DNA from: Rhodoluna sp.
Lineage (GTDB): Bacteria; Actinomycetota; Actinomycetes; Actinomycetales; Microbacteriaceae
Reading direction: 5' to 3'
Length of the DNA: 20,256 nt
Assembly (NCBI GenBank): GCA_016462375.1
Contig: JAEMTJ010000008.1
Coordinates: 6,248-26,503, forward strand
Below are positions 7,157 to 13,955 of this stretch, in pieces. Each line of letters opens with the position of its first letter. Positions within the stretch are counted from its first letter, which is position 1. Position numbers and translations under genes: made by a program. Below the pieces are notes generated by a model. It saw only the letters and a program-made list of their open reading frames with translations, ran no database searches and had not been told where the DNA came from.

Positions 7157-7183
7157 ACTCTGGCTAAGAGCACAACACTCTGG

Positions 7184-7189
7184 TATAGT
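7184..7189 (+). promoter_or_regulatory. rpmE2 promoter -10 element
   Basis: TATAGT preceded by TGG (extended -10 form). TGGCTA lies 17 nt upstream as a weak -35. Transcription would start near 7196, giving a leader of about 45 nt before rpmE2. Confidence 0.45.
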
Positions 7190-7195
7190 TGCTAA

Positions 7196-7239
7196 CTGGT
7201 GCTAAGGGCACTAAATCCCAATGAATTGAAAGATTTCCT
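7196..7239 (+). promoter_or_regulatory. Candidate L31 ribosomal-protein leader with hairpin
   Basis: TGGTGC (7197-7202) pairs with GCACTA (7208-7213), including one G-U pair, around a 5-nt loop TAAGG. A two-codon frame ATG-AAT-TGA follows at 7221-7229, then the GAAAG ribosome site of rpmE2. Known: actinobacteria have structured leaders ahead of L31 genes that are thought to mediate feedback by the protein. Whether this is one of them needs a covariance-model search. Confidence 0.35.
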
Positions 7240-7497
7240 ATGAAGGCTGACATCCACCCAAAGTATGAAGCAGTGGTTTTCCGTGACCTAGCTTCTGGCG
7301 TAGCATTTTTGACTCGTTCGACTCTGACTAGCACCAAGACAATCGAATGGGAAGACGGTAACACCTATGCAGTCTTCGACGTTGAAATCTCATCTGCTTC
7401 GCACCCTTTCTACACCGGTAAGCAGAGAATTCTTGACTCAGCTGGTCGTGTTGAGCGATTCAACGCTCGTTACAAGAAGTTTGGTGCTCAGAACTAA
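7240..7497 (+). CDS. rpmE2: 50S ribosomal protein L31, type B
   Basis: 85 aa. The N-terminus MKADIHPKYEAVVFRD, then DVEISSASHPFYTGKQR and the end RVERFNARYKKFG are diagnostic of L31 type B. The zinc-binding cysteines of type A L31 are absent, so it is the zinc-independent form. It is part of the large ribosomal subunit and helps bridge it to the small subunit. The ATG at 7240 has GAAAG 7 nt upstream. It stands alone, with its own extended -10 promoter and an intrinsic terminator directly downstream. In some actinobacteria type B L31 genes are repressed by Zur under zinc sufficiency; I see no palindromic Zur-like box here, so it may be the only, constitutive L31. Confidence 0.97.
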   Translation: MKADIHPKYEAVVFRDLASGVAFLTRSTLTSTKTIEWEDGNTYAVFDVEISSASHPFYTGKQRILDSAGRVERFNARYKKFGAQN

Positions 7498-7510
7498 GTT
7501 CTGTTACACA

Positions 7511-7543
7511 AAAATGGACCTCTCTCGGGGTCCATTTTGCTTT
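7511..7543. terminator. Intrinsic terminator between rpmE2 and the convergent exonuclease gene
   Basis: AAAATGGACC (7511-7520) pairs perfectly with GGTCCATTTT (7529-7538) around an 8-nt loop. T-rich sequence follows on the plus strand, and the A-run on the other side becomes T's on the minus strand, so it can act in both directions. It begins 13 nt after the rpmE2 stop and ends just before the exonuclease stop. Confidence 0.85.
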
Positions 7544-8276
7544 AACTAAACTCTTTAACCGGCCAACCGAATATTGGCTTGTAATCTGGGACATCTGTTT
7601 GTCTCCACTTGGCGTAACTGGCTTCAATCGCGTCAGCCCATTTCACCTGCAGATCATGAAGATCCTGCGCTGAGGATGGAAACGGCACACCAGGTTGGTC
7701 TTGAGCCCTAAAGAAACGAAGCATCCCTAAGCCAACGTGACCAGCGGCTATGGCATCATCTCTGGCAGTATGAGCATTGGCTAATGAAACGTTGTATCTT
7801 TCAGCGGCAGCACCGAGTGTGCGCTTACCCTTGCGGTATTTGTCGATTGTCTTATCGATTACCAAGGGATCAATGACATTTCCAAATTCGACTGGATGCA
7901 GCCCATATCTCTTTGCTTCGTAGTGCAAGATGGTGAAATCGTAGGCAGCGTTGTATGCGAGAACTGGAATTCCCTCTGCAAAGCAAAGATTTATGGCATC
8001 CAGAATTTCTGGTACCGCTTTGTCCGATGTCGGCGCATCAGCTACGTCTTTGTCATAATAGCCATGCACTTGACTGGCAATTTCTGGAATAGGAATACCT
8101 GGGTTGATAATCCAATCCTTGCCGCCTGATAAAACCTCTCCATTAAAGTTCATTCTCTGAATAGAAGCGGTAACAATTCGATCTTCCCTAAGGTTTAGAC
8201 CTGTGGTCTCAGTGTCAAACACTGCAATGGTGTTCAGCCATTCTGGGAGTTCAATTTTCTGATTGTTTTCATTCAC
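7542..8276 (-). CDS. DEDDh 3'-5' exonuclease (DNA polymerase III epsilon-like)
   Basis: 244 aa with the DEDDh nuclease motifs in order: ExoI FDTETTGL (Asp21, Glu23), ExoII AYNAAYDFTIL (Asp113), ExoIII HTARDD (His169, Asp174). The catalytic set binds two metal ions and removes nucleotides from 3' ends. Actinobacterial epsilon-like proteins of this size act either as proofreading subunits or as stand-alone exonucleases for DNA or RNA; the sequence does not decide. There is no BRCT or helicase extension. The start is GTG at 8276; a nearby ATG is out of frame. TAGTCT lies 6 nt upstream on the minus strand, so a leaderless mRNA is likely. It is convergent with rpmE2 and divergent from the hydrolase. 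Confidence 0.9.
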   Translation of the reverse strand: MNENNQKIELPEWLNTIAVFDTETTGLNLREDRIVTASIQRMNFNGEVLSGGKDWIINPGIPIPEIASQVHGYYDKDVADAPTSDKAVPEILDAINLCFAEGIPVLAYNAAYDFTILHYEAKRYGLHPVEFGNVIDPLVIDKTIDKYRKGKRTLGAAAERYNVSLANAHTARDDAIAAGHVGLGMLRFFRAQDQPGVPFPSSAQDLHDLQVKWADAIEASYAKWRQTDVPDYKPIFGWPVKEFS

Positions 8277-8282
8277 CGTTCC

Positions 8283-8340
8283 AGACTAGTTGCCACCATA
8301 GACAAAGGCCTCTAGAAACAGGCCTTGATTAGACTAGATA
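8283..8340. promoter_or_regulatory. Divergent exonuclease / hydrolase promoter region with inverted repeat
   Basis: On the minus strand TAGTCT (8283-8288) lies 6 nt before the exonuclease GTG. On the plus strand TAGACT (8330-8335) or TAGATA (8335-8340) could be the -10 of the hydrolase gene. Between them AAGGCCT (8305-8311) and AGGCCTT (8320-8326) form a perfect 7-bp inverted repeat with an 8-nt centre. It covers the likely -35 zones of both promoters, a good position for a shared operator. No such regulator is known to me. Confidence 0.4.
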
Positions 8341-8369
8341 ACAACCAACATTACTTTCAAGGAATGGCT

Positions 8370-9266
8370 ATGACTACAGCGGCAGAGCTTATGGCACTAG
8401 CTGAATCCCGTGCAATCAAAAGATTTATTGCAGTTGCCGGGGTGAACACTGATTACTGGTTTTACCCAGCTCAAGTTGCTAAACCAGACTCAGCCGCAAA
8501 CATTGTCTTGGCACACGGATACCGTGGCACCCACAAAGGATTGGAGTCCTTTGCCGGGGGACTAAGTAAATTCAACATTTATTCACCTGATCTACCTGGC
8601 TTTGGAACATCCACACCCCTAGAAGGCACACACAACTTAGAAAACTATGTTCTATGGCTTAAGGGATTTCTGGATGCAATCAAAATTGAAAACCCAGTAC
8701 TAATCGGTCATTCTTTTGGAACGTTACTGGTAAGTGCATGCGAAGCCAAATATGGGGTAAGCCAAGCCTTGGTCTGTATCAACCCAGTTGCTGGCGGTGT
8801 GACCAAGGGTCTCTCCAGATTCTTGCTACAAATCGTGAAGGGATTTTACTGGGTCGCCCACATTCTTCCTCTTCCGCTTGGCATGCGAATGCTTAAGACT
8901 TGGTTACTTGTTGACTCGATGAGCGCATACACCACTAAGTCAAAAGACAAAGCGTTGAGAAAGTGGATAAAAGGACAGCACAAGAAGTACTTCAATAGCT
9001 TTGCCAACTCAGATGTGGTCTGGGAATCCTATATAGCTTCGGTTTCACATACTCTGCATCCATTTGTAAATAGTTTGAAGAAACCGATCCTCTTGGTAGC
9101 TGCGGATTTGGATGAAGTGACACCGGTTAGTTCAGTCATAGAAATATCACAGAGTATGCCAAACGCTCAGGTTCATGTGATAAAGAACTGTGGACATCTA
9201 GTGCACTATGAAGCAGCGGATGAAACCGTTGCGGTCATGTCCAGATTCATTGGTGGGCTCAACTAA
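8370..9266 (+). CDS. Alpha/beta hydrolase
   Basis: 298 aa. The alpha/beta hydrolase core is clear: LAHGYRGTHKG (oxyanion region), SPDLPGFGTS, nucleophile elbow LIGHSFGTL with Ser115, acid Asp248 in DLDEVTPV, and His276 in NCGHLVHYE. The substrate is unknown. A lipase, esterase or acyltransferase role would fit the downstream glycosyltransferase if both act on a lipid-linked sugar, which is inference. The start at 8370 is chosen because AAGGA lies 6 nt upstream. In-frame ATG 8364 is only 1 nt from AAGGA, and TTG 8325 lies inside the promoter repeat. A short hydrophobic stretch near residues 150-165 (VKGFYWVAHILPLPLG) may form the cap. It is translationally coupled to the next gene through a 1-nt TAATG overlap. 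Confidence 0.88.
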   Translation: MTTAAELMALAESRAIKRFIAVAGVNTDYWFYPAQVAKPDSAANIVLAHGYRGTHKGLESFAGGLSKFNIYSPDLPGFGTSTPLEGTHNLENYVLWLKGFLDAIKIENPVLIGHSFGTLLVSACEAKYGVSQALVCINPVAGGVTKGLSRFLLQIVKGFYWVAHILPLPLGMRMLKTWLLVDSMSAYTTKSKDKALRKWIKGQHKKYFNSFANSDVVWESYIASVSHTLHPFVNSLKKPILLVAADLDEVTPVSSVIEISQSMPNAQVHVIKNCGHLVHYEAADETVAVMSRFIGGLN

Positions 9267-10336
9267 TGCAGGTGCTCCACTTTGATGCAAGGTTCATTCG
9301 TTTAGATCACCATGACGGTATAAGCAGGTTTTCTGTTGAACTAATAAAAGCCTTGGCAATCAAGGTCAAAGTTATAGCCATAATCTATGACCTGCGGCAG
9401 TTGGAGCACCTGCCAAAAGGTATTGAGTTTGTCTTACTCAATAATCCTCAATCACCTTTAGAAATGTTTATCGCTAGAAAGCTCAACGAGCTTGGAGCTA
9501 CCCACGTGTTCTCACCAATGCAAATCATGGGAACTGCTGGTCGGAAGTACAAATTAGTTCTAACTCTCCATGACCTCATCTATTACCGTCACAGAAGACC
9601 TCCGCAGGATCTAAACTTCCTAGTTCAGCTGATTTGGCGGGTTTACCATCTGACTTACCTACCTCAGAGACTTTTACTCAACCGCGCAGATGCGGTAGCC
9701 ACAGTTTCAAAGACCACCAAGAATTTGATTGAACAGCACAACCTCACTAAGCGAAGATTAGGGGTTGTCTATAACGCTGCACCTGGAAAACCTACAACCG
9801 CTGCTCGCTCGATGCCTTCGTCTAAATCGCTTTTGTATATTGGCTCGTTCATGCCATACAAAAATGTTGAGACACTAGTTAGAGCTATGGCGATGCTTCC
9901 TGATTTTGAACTTCACTTACTAAGCAAGATAGACAAGAGTCGACGATCTGAGCTTCAAGAGCTAGCTGAAAGTATTGGTTCAAAAGTAGTTTTTCATTCA
10001 GGGGTTAGTGATGAAGAGTATAGGAGGCTACTTATGGAGTCTTTCGCTTTAGTTTCAGCCAGCAGAGATGAGGGCTTCGGCATTCCGTTGGTTGAGGCTA
10101 TGCAGCAGGGAACACCTGTGGTGGTATCTGATCTAGAGATATTTCGCGAAGTTGCAGGAGATGCTGGCAGATATTTCTCGGCCGATCAACCAGAAGAATT
10201 GGCTAAGCGAATTAGGGAACTAGGGGAACCCAAGGCCTGGGTTGAAACCTCAAAGAAATCAATTGACCGAGCAAAGCTATTCGACTGGAATGCCTCAGCG
10301 GATGAGTTGCTGGAACTATTTCGAAAGATCGGATAG
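9266..10336 (+). CDS. Glycosyltransferase family 4 protein
   Basis: 356 aa with the GT-B fold of GT4 enzymes. The N-terminal acceptor domain has HFDARFIRLDHHDGISRF near residue 5 and VLTLHDLIYYRHRRP. The donor domain has LLYIGSFMPYKNVETLV and the E-x7-E motif EGFGIPLVE with Glu269 and Glu277, followed by GTPVVVSD. These enzymes transfer a sugar from a nucleotide-sugar with retention, usually to cell-envelope polysaccharide, glycolipid or wall polymers at the cytoplasmic face of the membrane. Donor and acceptor are not predictable. No signal peptide or membrane helix is seen. The ATG overlaps the hydrolase stop by 1 nt, so both are made together. Its 3' end overlaps the phosphatase gene on the other strand by 21 nt. 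Confidence 0.9.
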   Translation: MQVLHFDARFIRLDHHDGISRFSVELIKALAIKVKVIAIIYDLRQLEHLPKGIEFVLLNNPQSPLEMFIARKLNELGATHVFSPMQIMGTAGRKYKLVLTLHDLIYYRHRRPPQDLNFLVQLIWRVYHLTYLPQRLLLNRADAVATVSKTTKNLIEQHNLTKRRLGVVYNAAPGKPTTAARSMPSSKSLLYIGSFMPYKNVETLVRAMAMLPDFELHLLSKIDKSRRSELQELAESIGSKVVFHSGVSDEEYRRLLMESFALVSASRDEGFGIPLVEAMQQGTPVVVSDLEIFREVAGDAGRYFSADQPEELAKRIRELGEPKAWVETSKKSIDRAKLFDWNASADELLELFRKIG

Positions 10337-10903
10337 CGAAATCGGGTTGTAGTTGGACACGGACCAAAGGCCATCAAGGTTAGTAAAGGTGTTTAGGGAA
10401 ACATTCCCCAGACGATCGCTGTCAAGGGGATATTTATCTTCGCTAACAATTTTCATCAGTTTTCTAATTAGGGCACCGTGAGAAACAGCCAGAATTCTCT
10501 TCCCGTCATAGACATTTGCCAACTGATCCAGAAGGTTGATACTTCTAACACGAAGGTCTTCGAGAGATTCCAGCCCAGGAATCTCTGAATGAGATTCGTA
10601 TAAATTCCTCCATTCGCTGTGACTCATGCCCTCAGCGACTCCAAAAGAACGTTCGATTAGTTCAGGAATAATAACTATTTCTAAGCCAAGTGCAGAAGCA
10701 ACGATTTTGGCTGTGTCATGTGCTCTAGAGAGGGGAGATGCAAGAACTAAATCCCAGTCAGAGTCAAGTAAATGGTCAGCCGCCAGCTGTGCCTGCTTGA
10801 TGCCTGTTTCATTAAGTGGAATGTCGCTAGAACCTTGGAGGCGCAAATCAATGTTCCAGTCAGTTTGTCCGTGACGAAGCAAACCAAGATGAGTCTCAGT
10901 CAA
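10316..10903 (-). CDS. Histidine phosphatase family protein (phosphoglycerate-mutase-like)
   Basis: 195 aa. LLRHGQTDWN near the N-terminus has the phospho-accepting His11; LASPLSRAHDTA, the acid Glu in IERSFGVAEG, and the second catalytic His in AVSHGALIRK complete the histidine-phosphatase set. Members act on phosphosugars, nucleotides or cofactor precursors; the sequence does not say which. Start: TTG at 10903, because GGAAAGG lies 7 nt upstream and the family motif begins only 9 residues later. An ATG at 10924 would add 7 residues and lacks a ribosome site. With the TTG start, the gene overlaps the Sir2 stop by 8 nt, so the two genes form an operon. Its end overlaps the glycosyltransferase end by 21 nt. 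Confidence 0.87.
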   Translation of the reverse strand: MTETHLGLLRHGQTDWNIDLRLQGSSDIPLNETGIKQAQLAADHLLDSDWDLVLASPLSRAHDTAKIVASALGLEIVIIPELIERSFGVAEGMSHSEWRNLYESHSEIPGLESLEDLRVRSINLLDQLANVYDGKRILAVSHGALIRKLMKIVSEDKYPLDSDRLGNVSLNTFTNLDGLWSVSNYNPISLSDLSK

Positions 10904-11738
10904 TGAGTAACCTTTCCAAGGCAAGTGAGGTGTTGGCTTCTATCTTGGCTATGGCAAGTTGGTCTGCCCTGGTAGGACCTATGTTCACAATAACAATTGG
11001 CTTAGATGCCTTGGCTGCTTGTTTCACGAAACGATAGCCAGAATTCACAGTTAATGAAGATCCAGCGATCAGCAATACATCTGCTGCCGCTAATTGATTT
11101 AAGGCCAGTTCAACCCGATTGGTTGGCACCGATTCCCCAAAGAAGACCACATCGGGTTTATATATTCCATCGCAATTCTTACATTTAGGGACTACAAAGT
11201 TCTCTGTTCCATCAACCTCAGCATCGCCATCAGGAGTAAATTCGACTGAAATGTCTTTGGTGATGTTTGGATTTAGTTCCTGCAAATACTCATCCATGGT
11301 GGTTCTTTCAATTGATTTCTTGCAACCGAGGCAAATTACTCTGTCTAGTCTGCCGTGAAGGTCAATCACGTTCTTGCTGCCTGCTGCCTGATGCAAACCG
11401 TCCACATTTTGCGTCACCAGTGCGGTCACTGCGCCATTTGATTGTCCTGAAGCGATGGCGAAGTGACCAGCATTCGGTTTGGCCAATGCGATTCTGGACC
11501 AGCCCACGAAGCTTCTAGCCCAATACTTTTGCTGAGCTTCAAAGGATGACATAAAAGTGTCATAGGTCATCGGATGTCTGGCTACTCGTCCTTGACCTCG
11601 ATAATCAGGAATTCCAGAGTCCGTGCTGATACCTGCTCCAGTTAGCACAAAGAGTCTTCTGCCCGCAATTCGCTCACGTGCCACCTCTATTGAATACTGG
11701 GCAGCATCTGAAATATTTGGATTTTCAAGGTGAGACAT
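10896..11738 (-). CDS. Sir2 family NAD-dependent protein deacylase
   Basis: 280 aa. GAGISTDSGIPDYRG (from about residue 34) binds NAD, TQNVDGLHQ and IDLHGRL supply the catalytic site (His in LHG), and two cysteine pairs, CLGC and CKNC, form the structural zinc site. VVFFGESVP, then AGSSLTVNSG and the final NIGPTRAD complete the Rossmann fold. Known role: removal of acetyl or related acyl groups from protein lysines with use of NAD. No TIR, SLOG or other effector domain is fused, so an anti-phage Sir2 role is not supported. TAAACT lies 8 nt before the ATG at 11738, with no ribosome site, so a leaderless mRNA is likely. The histidine phosphatase gene follows with an 8-nt overlap. What links the two is unknown. 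Confidence 0.93.
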   Translation of the reverse strand: MSHLENPNISDAAQYSIEVARERIAGRRLFVLTGAGISTDSGIPDYRGQGRVARHPMTYDTFMSSFEAQQKYWARSFVGWSRIALAKPNAGHFAIASGQSNGAVTALVTQNVDGLHQAAGSKNVIDLHGRLDRVICLGCKKSIERTTMDEYLQELNPNITKDISVEFTPDGDAEVDGTENFVVPKCKNCDGIYKPDVVFFGESVPTNRVELALNQLAAADVLLIAGSSLTVNSGYRFVKQAAKASKPIVIVNIGPTRADQLAIAKIEANTSLALERLLID

Positions 11739-11761
11739 TATTTAGCAGTTTACAACTTGAA

Positions 11762-12565
11762 CTAATTGATTATTGACTGACAACCTGTTTCATGAGGAAA
11801 TAGCGGTCTAACAGTCACTCGCCAAATGGCTCCATTGGAACTAAATCTTGATGCGGAATTCAATTTGGGTAAAAGCGAATTGAACTTATAGTTTTCTTCT
11901 GCAGTCATTGCCAAGCAGGACTGGGTCCTGTGCAGCGGGCTTGAGCCTACCCATTTGTGTATCTTGGTACCTGATTCTGTCGTTGATTCAGAAGCCATGT
12001 AAAGCCATTTAGTTGGCTTCCAAATAGTTGGTCTAGATTTGGTCCACATAAACTCAGAGCTGAAGGATTCCACCTTGTTCCTAAATTTTGAAGCTGCCAG
12101 ACGTGCGTCCCTTTTTGATTTCGGTGTTACATCAGCGTCAAATCCCAGAGCATAAATCGATAACTTAGTTTGGAGCGCTTTAGTAGAGATTTGTGTCACG
12201 AAAGTCGTGTCATGTACATCAAATATCATAGGCATGCCCCAATCAAATTTAGGATCTGTTAGATGAAGTTTTTGAGCTGCCGCTAAAAATCTAGGAACTG
12301 CAGCCAGATCTTTCTTTTGCGTAAAACTCGAAACGAATTTTCCTGGGTATTGCTGTGTTTCGATTCTGCTGGGGACAATCAAAAGACCATCGCTATACAA
12401 AACAGCTGGCGTTCTCGAGAAAGCGTATTCTAATGTCGTGTATCCACCGGTGTCTTGAATTAACAAGGCAACATAGCGACTTGGGGTATTTACGGCTTGC
12501 GCAGAAAAACCATCTGATAGTCCTAGAAAAAGGGTAAAAATTGCTAATAACTTCAGTGAACTCAT
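11762..12565 (-). CDS. Secreted protein of unknown function
   Basis: 267 aa from the ATG at 12565, chosen because GGAAGGA lies 5 nt upstream and the protein then starts with a clean signal peptide: MSSLK, a hydrophobic core (LLAIFTLFLGL) and a likely cleavage after AQA near residue 24. An ATG at 12607 would add 14 polar residues and has no ribosome site. There is no lipobox cysteine, so it should be released or wall-associated. The mature part shows AVLYSDGLLIVP, DWGMPMIFDVHDTTF and a C-terminal pair of cysteines (SCLAM and GCQSIIN) that could form a disulfide. These short motifs recall a poorly described actinobacterial family with a 'YGDG' strand, an impression only. It is monocistronic. 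It ends 23 nt before the Sir2 start, so readthrough into Sir2 is possible. Function is not assigned. Confidence 0.75.
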   Translation of the reverse strand: MSSLKLLAIFTLFLGLSDGFSAQAVNTPSRYVALLIQDTGGYTTLEYAFSRTPAVLYSDGLLIVPSRIETQQYPGKFVSSFTQKKDLAAVPRFLAAAQKLHLTDPKFDWGMPMIFDVHDTTFVTQISTKALQTKLSIYALGFDADVTPKSKRDARLAASKFRNKVESFSSEFMWTKSRPTIWKPTKWLYMASESTTESGTKIHKWVGSSPLHRTQSCLAMTAEENYKFNSLLPKLNSASRFSSNGAIWRVTVRPLFPHETGCQSIIN

Positions 12566-12662
12566 TTTCTTCCTTCCAGAATCGAGTGCTTTTGTTGAGT
12601 CTGGCATGAATTTAGCATTTCTGACATAAACACCCAGCCACTGTTCAGGCTCGTCAGACCAT

Positions 12663-12693
12663 GAACAAAGCCCCGATAGTTTATATCGGGGCT
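12663..12693 (-). terminator. Intrinsic terminator of tRNA-Leu
   Basis: AGCCCCGATA (12669-12678) and TATCGGGGCT (12684-12693) form a perfect 10-bp GC-rich stem with a 5-nt loop. Read on the minus strand it is followed by TTTGTTCA. It lies 25 nt after the 3' end of tRNA-Leu, the right place for that transcript's terminator. Confidence 0.85.
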
Positions 12694-12717
12694 CTGTGGT
12701 AGCTGTCTCAAACTACG

Positions 12718-12798
12718 TGTCCGAGAGGGGACTTGAACCCCTACCCTCGAAAGGACTAACACCTCAAGCTAGCGCGTCTACCATTCCGCCACCCGGAC
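12718..12798 (-). tRNA. tRNA-Leu (anticodon GAG)
   Basis: Folded by hand on the minus strand, 81 nt. Acceptor stem GTCCGGG with CTCGGAC (one G-U pair), D arm GCGGAATGGTAGACGC, anticodon stem CTAGC/GTTAG with loop TTGAGGT (anticodon GAG, reading CUC and CUU), and a long type-II variable arm CCT-TTCG-AGG. The T arm is AGGGG-TTCAAGT-CCCCT, and the discriminator base is A, as expected for tRNA-Leu. CCA is not encoded (CGT follows), so it must be added by tRNA nucleotidyltransferase. The gene stands alone with its own terminator. Confidence 0.96.
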
Positions 12799-12903
12799 TG
12801 ATGGATATGTTGAGCAACAGTTCTAAATATTACTACTAAAGCCTGATAACCGATTTTGCTCTAGCCTCTGCCATTTTTCACAAACTAGGGGTAGTTTTGG
12901 CAT

Positions 12904-13119
12904 ATGCCGAACGCTAGAAATGAACTCAGTAAGTTCGTAGCCGCTCTTGAACGACATTACGAGGCCGCTTCATCAGGTCGAGGTGCAGATGATCCCGCTG
13001 TGGTTGCATCCTACGAACACCTCAAGGCAGCGTTCCTAGACTACGAGGAAGCTCTCTCGGACGAGTTTGAGGAGATTCTTCCTATGGAACTTGTCGAAGA
13101 GGATGAAGACTGGTCATGA
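12904..13119 (+). CDS. Small acidic protein of unknown function, coupled to uppP
   Basis: 71 aa, strongly acidic, especially at the C-terminus (FEEILPMELVEEDEDWS). It starts with a helix-forming stretch, NELSKFVAALERHYEAASSG. The predicted fold is mostly helical with no membrane segment and no cysteine. I do not recognise a named family, although small acidic proteins of this kind occur in Microbacteriaceae. That it is a real gene is supported by actinobacterial codon choice, a -10-like TAGTTT (12892-12897) 6 nt before the ATG, and a 4-nt ATGA overlap with uppP, which indicates translational coupling. A role in the cell envelope or in controlling uppP would be inference from position only. 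Confidence 0.7.
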   Translation: MPNARNELSKFVAALERHYEAASSGRGADDPAVVASYEHLKAAFLDYEEALSDEFEEILPMELVEEDEDWS

Positions 13120-13955
13120 ACCTACTCCAAGCCATAGTGCTTGGAATTGTTCAAGGACTGACCGAGTTCCTTCCAATTTCATCCAGTGCTCACGTACAAA
13201 TCGTCTCTGAACTACTCAAAGTGCCGGGTATTTCAGATAAGAACTCAGCTACGACAGCTTTTATTGCAACCATCCAGCTTGGCACCGAGGCAGCAGTTCT
13301 GCTTTATTTTGCAAAAGACATTTGGCGACTGCTTTCTGCCTTTTCTCAGGGGCTAATGTCGTCAGCGGCAAGAAAAACTCAAGACTTCAAAATGGCTTTG
13401 TTCGTGATCATCGGCTCGATTCCAGTTGGAATTGTCGGTTACACATTCAGGCACTTCATTGAAGAAACAGTTAGAACACTTTGGGTTATCAGCGTGACCC
13501 TTATCGTTTTCGGCTTTGTGTTGCTTATTGCAGACCGATTGGGGTCTAAGACACGTGAGATTAAGGAGTTGAATGTCAAAACGGCATTCGGCTTCGGATT
13601 AGGTCAAATGCTCTCGGTGATTCCTGGTGTTTCCAGATCTGGTGCGAGCATTAGCTTTGGGCTCTTCGCTGGCTTTACTAGAGCTAGCGCTGCCAGGTTT
13701 AGCTTTCTGATTGGTATTCCAGCGGTACTTATCAGTGGACTAATTCAGTTCAAAGATAGTTATCAAAATCTAGACAGTAATTTGATGACCGGTACGGTGG
13801 TGGCCACCATTACTTCATTTGTCGTTGGCTACCTAGTGATTGCCGGGTTGTTGAGGTATCTAAACAGAGGTTCGTTCTTACCATTTGTGCTCTGGCGAAT
13901 ATTTGTTGGAGTGGCTTTACTTATTCTGCTTAGCGCCGGGCTGATATCAGCTTAG
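13116..13955 (+). CDS. uppP: Undecaprenyl-diphosphate phosphatase UppP (BacA)
   Basis: 279 aa, about eight hydrophobic helices, the usual length. The conserved motif GIVQGLTEFLPISSSAH carries Gln13, Glu17 and His26, and PGVSRSGASISFGLF carries Arg174, the two catalytic signatures of the BacA family. Known role: it removes a phosphate from undecaprenyl diphosphate on the outer face of the cytoplasmic membrane, recycling the lipid carrier of peptidoglycan and wall polymers. It also gives bacitracin resistance when overproduced. It is translated from an ATGA overlap with the acidic-protein gene upstream. Its stop overlaps that of the PAC2 gene on the other strand by 4 nt, and no terminator is visible there. 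Confidence 0.96.
   Translation: MNLLQAIVLGIVQGLTEFLPISSSAHVQIVSELLKVPGISDKNSATTAFIATIQLGTEAAVLLYFAKDIWRLLSAFSQGLMSSAARKTQDFKMALFVIIGSIPVGIVGYTFRHFIEETVRTLWVISVTLIVFGFVLLIADRLGSKTREIKELNVKTAFGFGLGQMLSVIPGVSRSGASISFGLFAGFTRASAARFSFLIGIPAVLISGLIQFKDSYQNLDSNLMTGTVVATITSFVVGYLVIAGLLRYLNRGSFLPFVLWRIFVGVALLILLSAGLISA

Noticed and set aside
7542..8276. DEDDh exonuclease as a CRISPR- or defence-linked nuclease
   Set aside because: No repeat array or cas gene is nearby; it looks like an ordinary epsilon-like exonuclease.
10896..11738. Sir2 gene as part of an anti-phage defence system
   Set aside because: It is a plain zinc-containing sirtuin without an added sensor or effector domain, and its neighbour is a housekeeping-type histidine phosphatase; no nuclease, STAND or Argonaute partner is present.
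12669..12693. Palindrome considered as a mobile-element end or CRISPR repeat
   Set aside because: It occurs once, has a 5-nt loop and a T-rich tail, and sits just after tRNA-Leu, as a terminator should.
12562..12762. 66-codon minus-strand frame across the tRNA-Leu 3' end and terminator
   Set aside because: It runs through a well-folded tRNA and its terminator and into the signal-peptide gene in another frame.
12718..12798. tRNA-Leu as an integration (att) site
   Set aside because: No integrase, no direct repeat of the tRNA 3' end and no foreign-looking genes are visible on either side.
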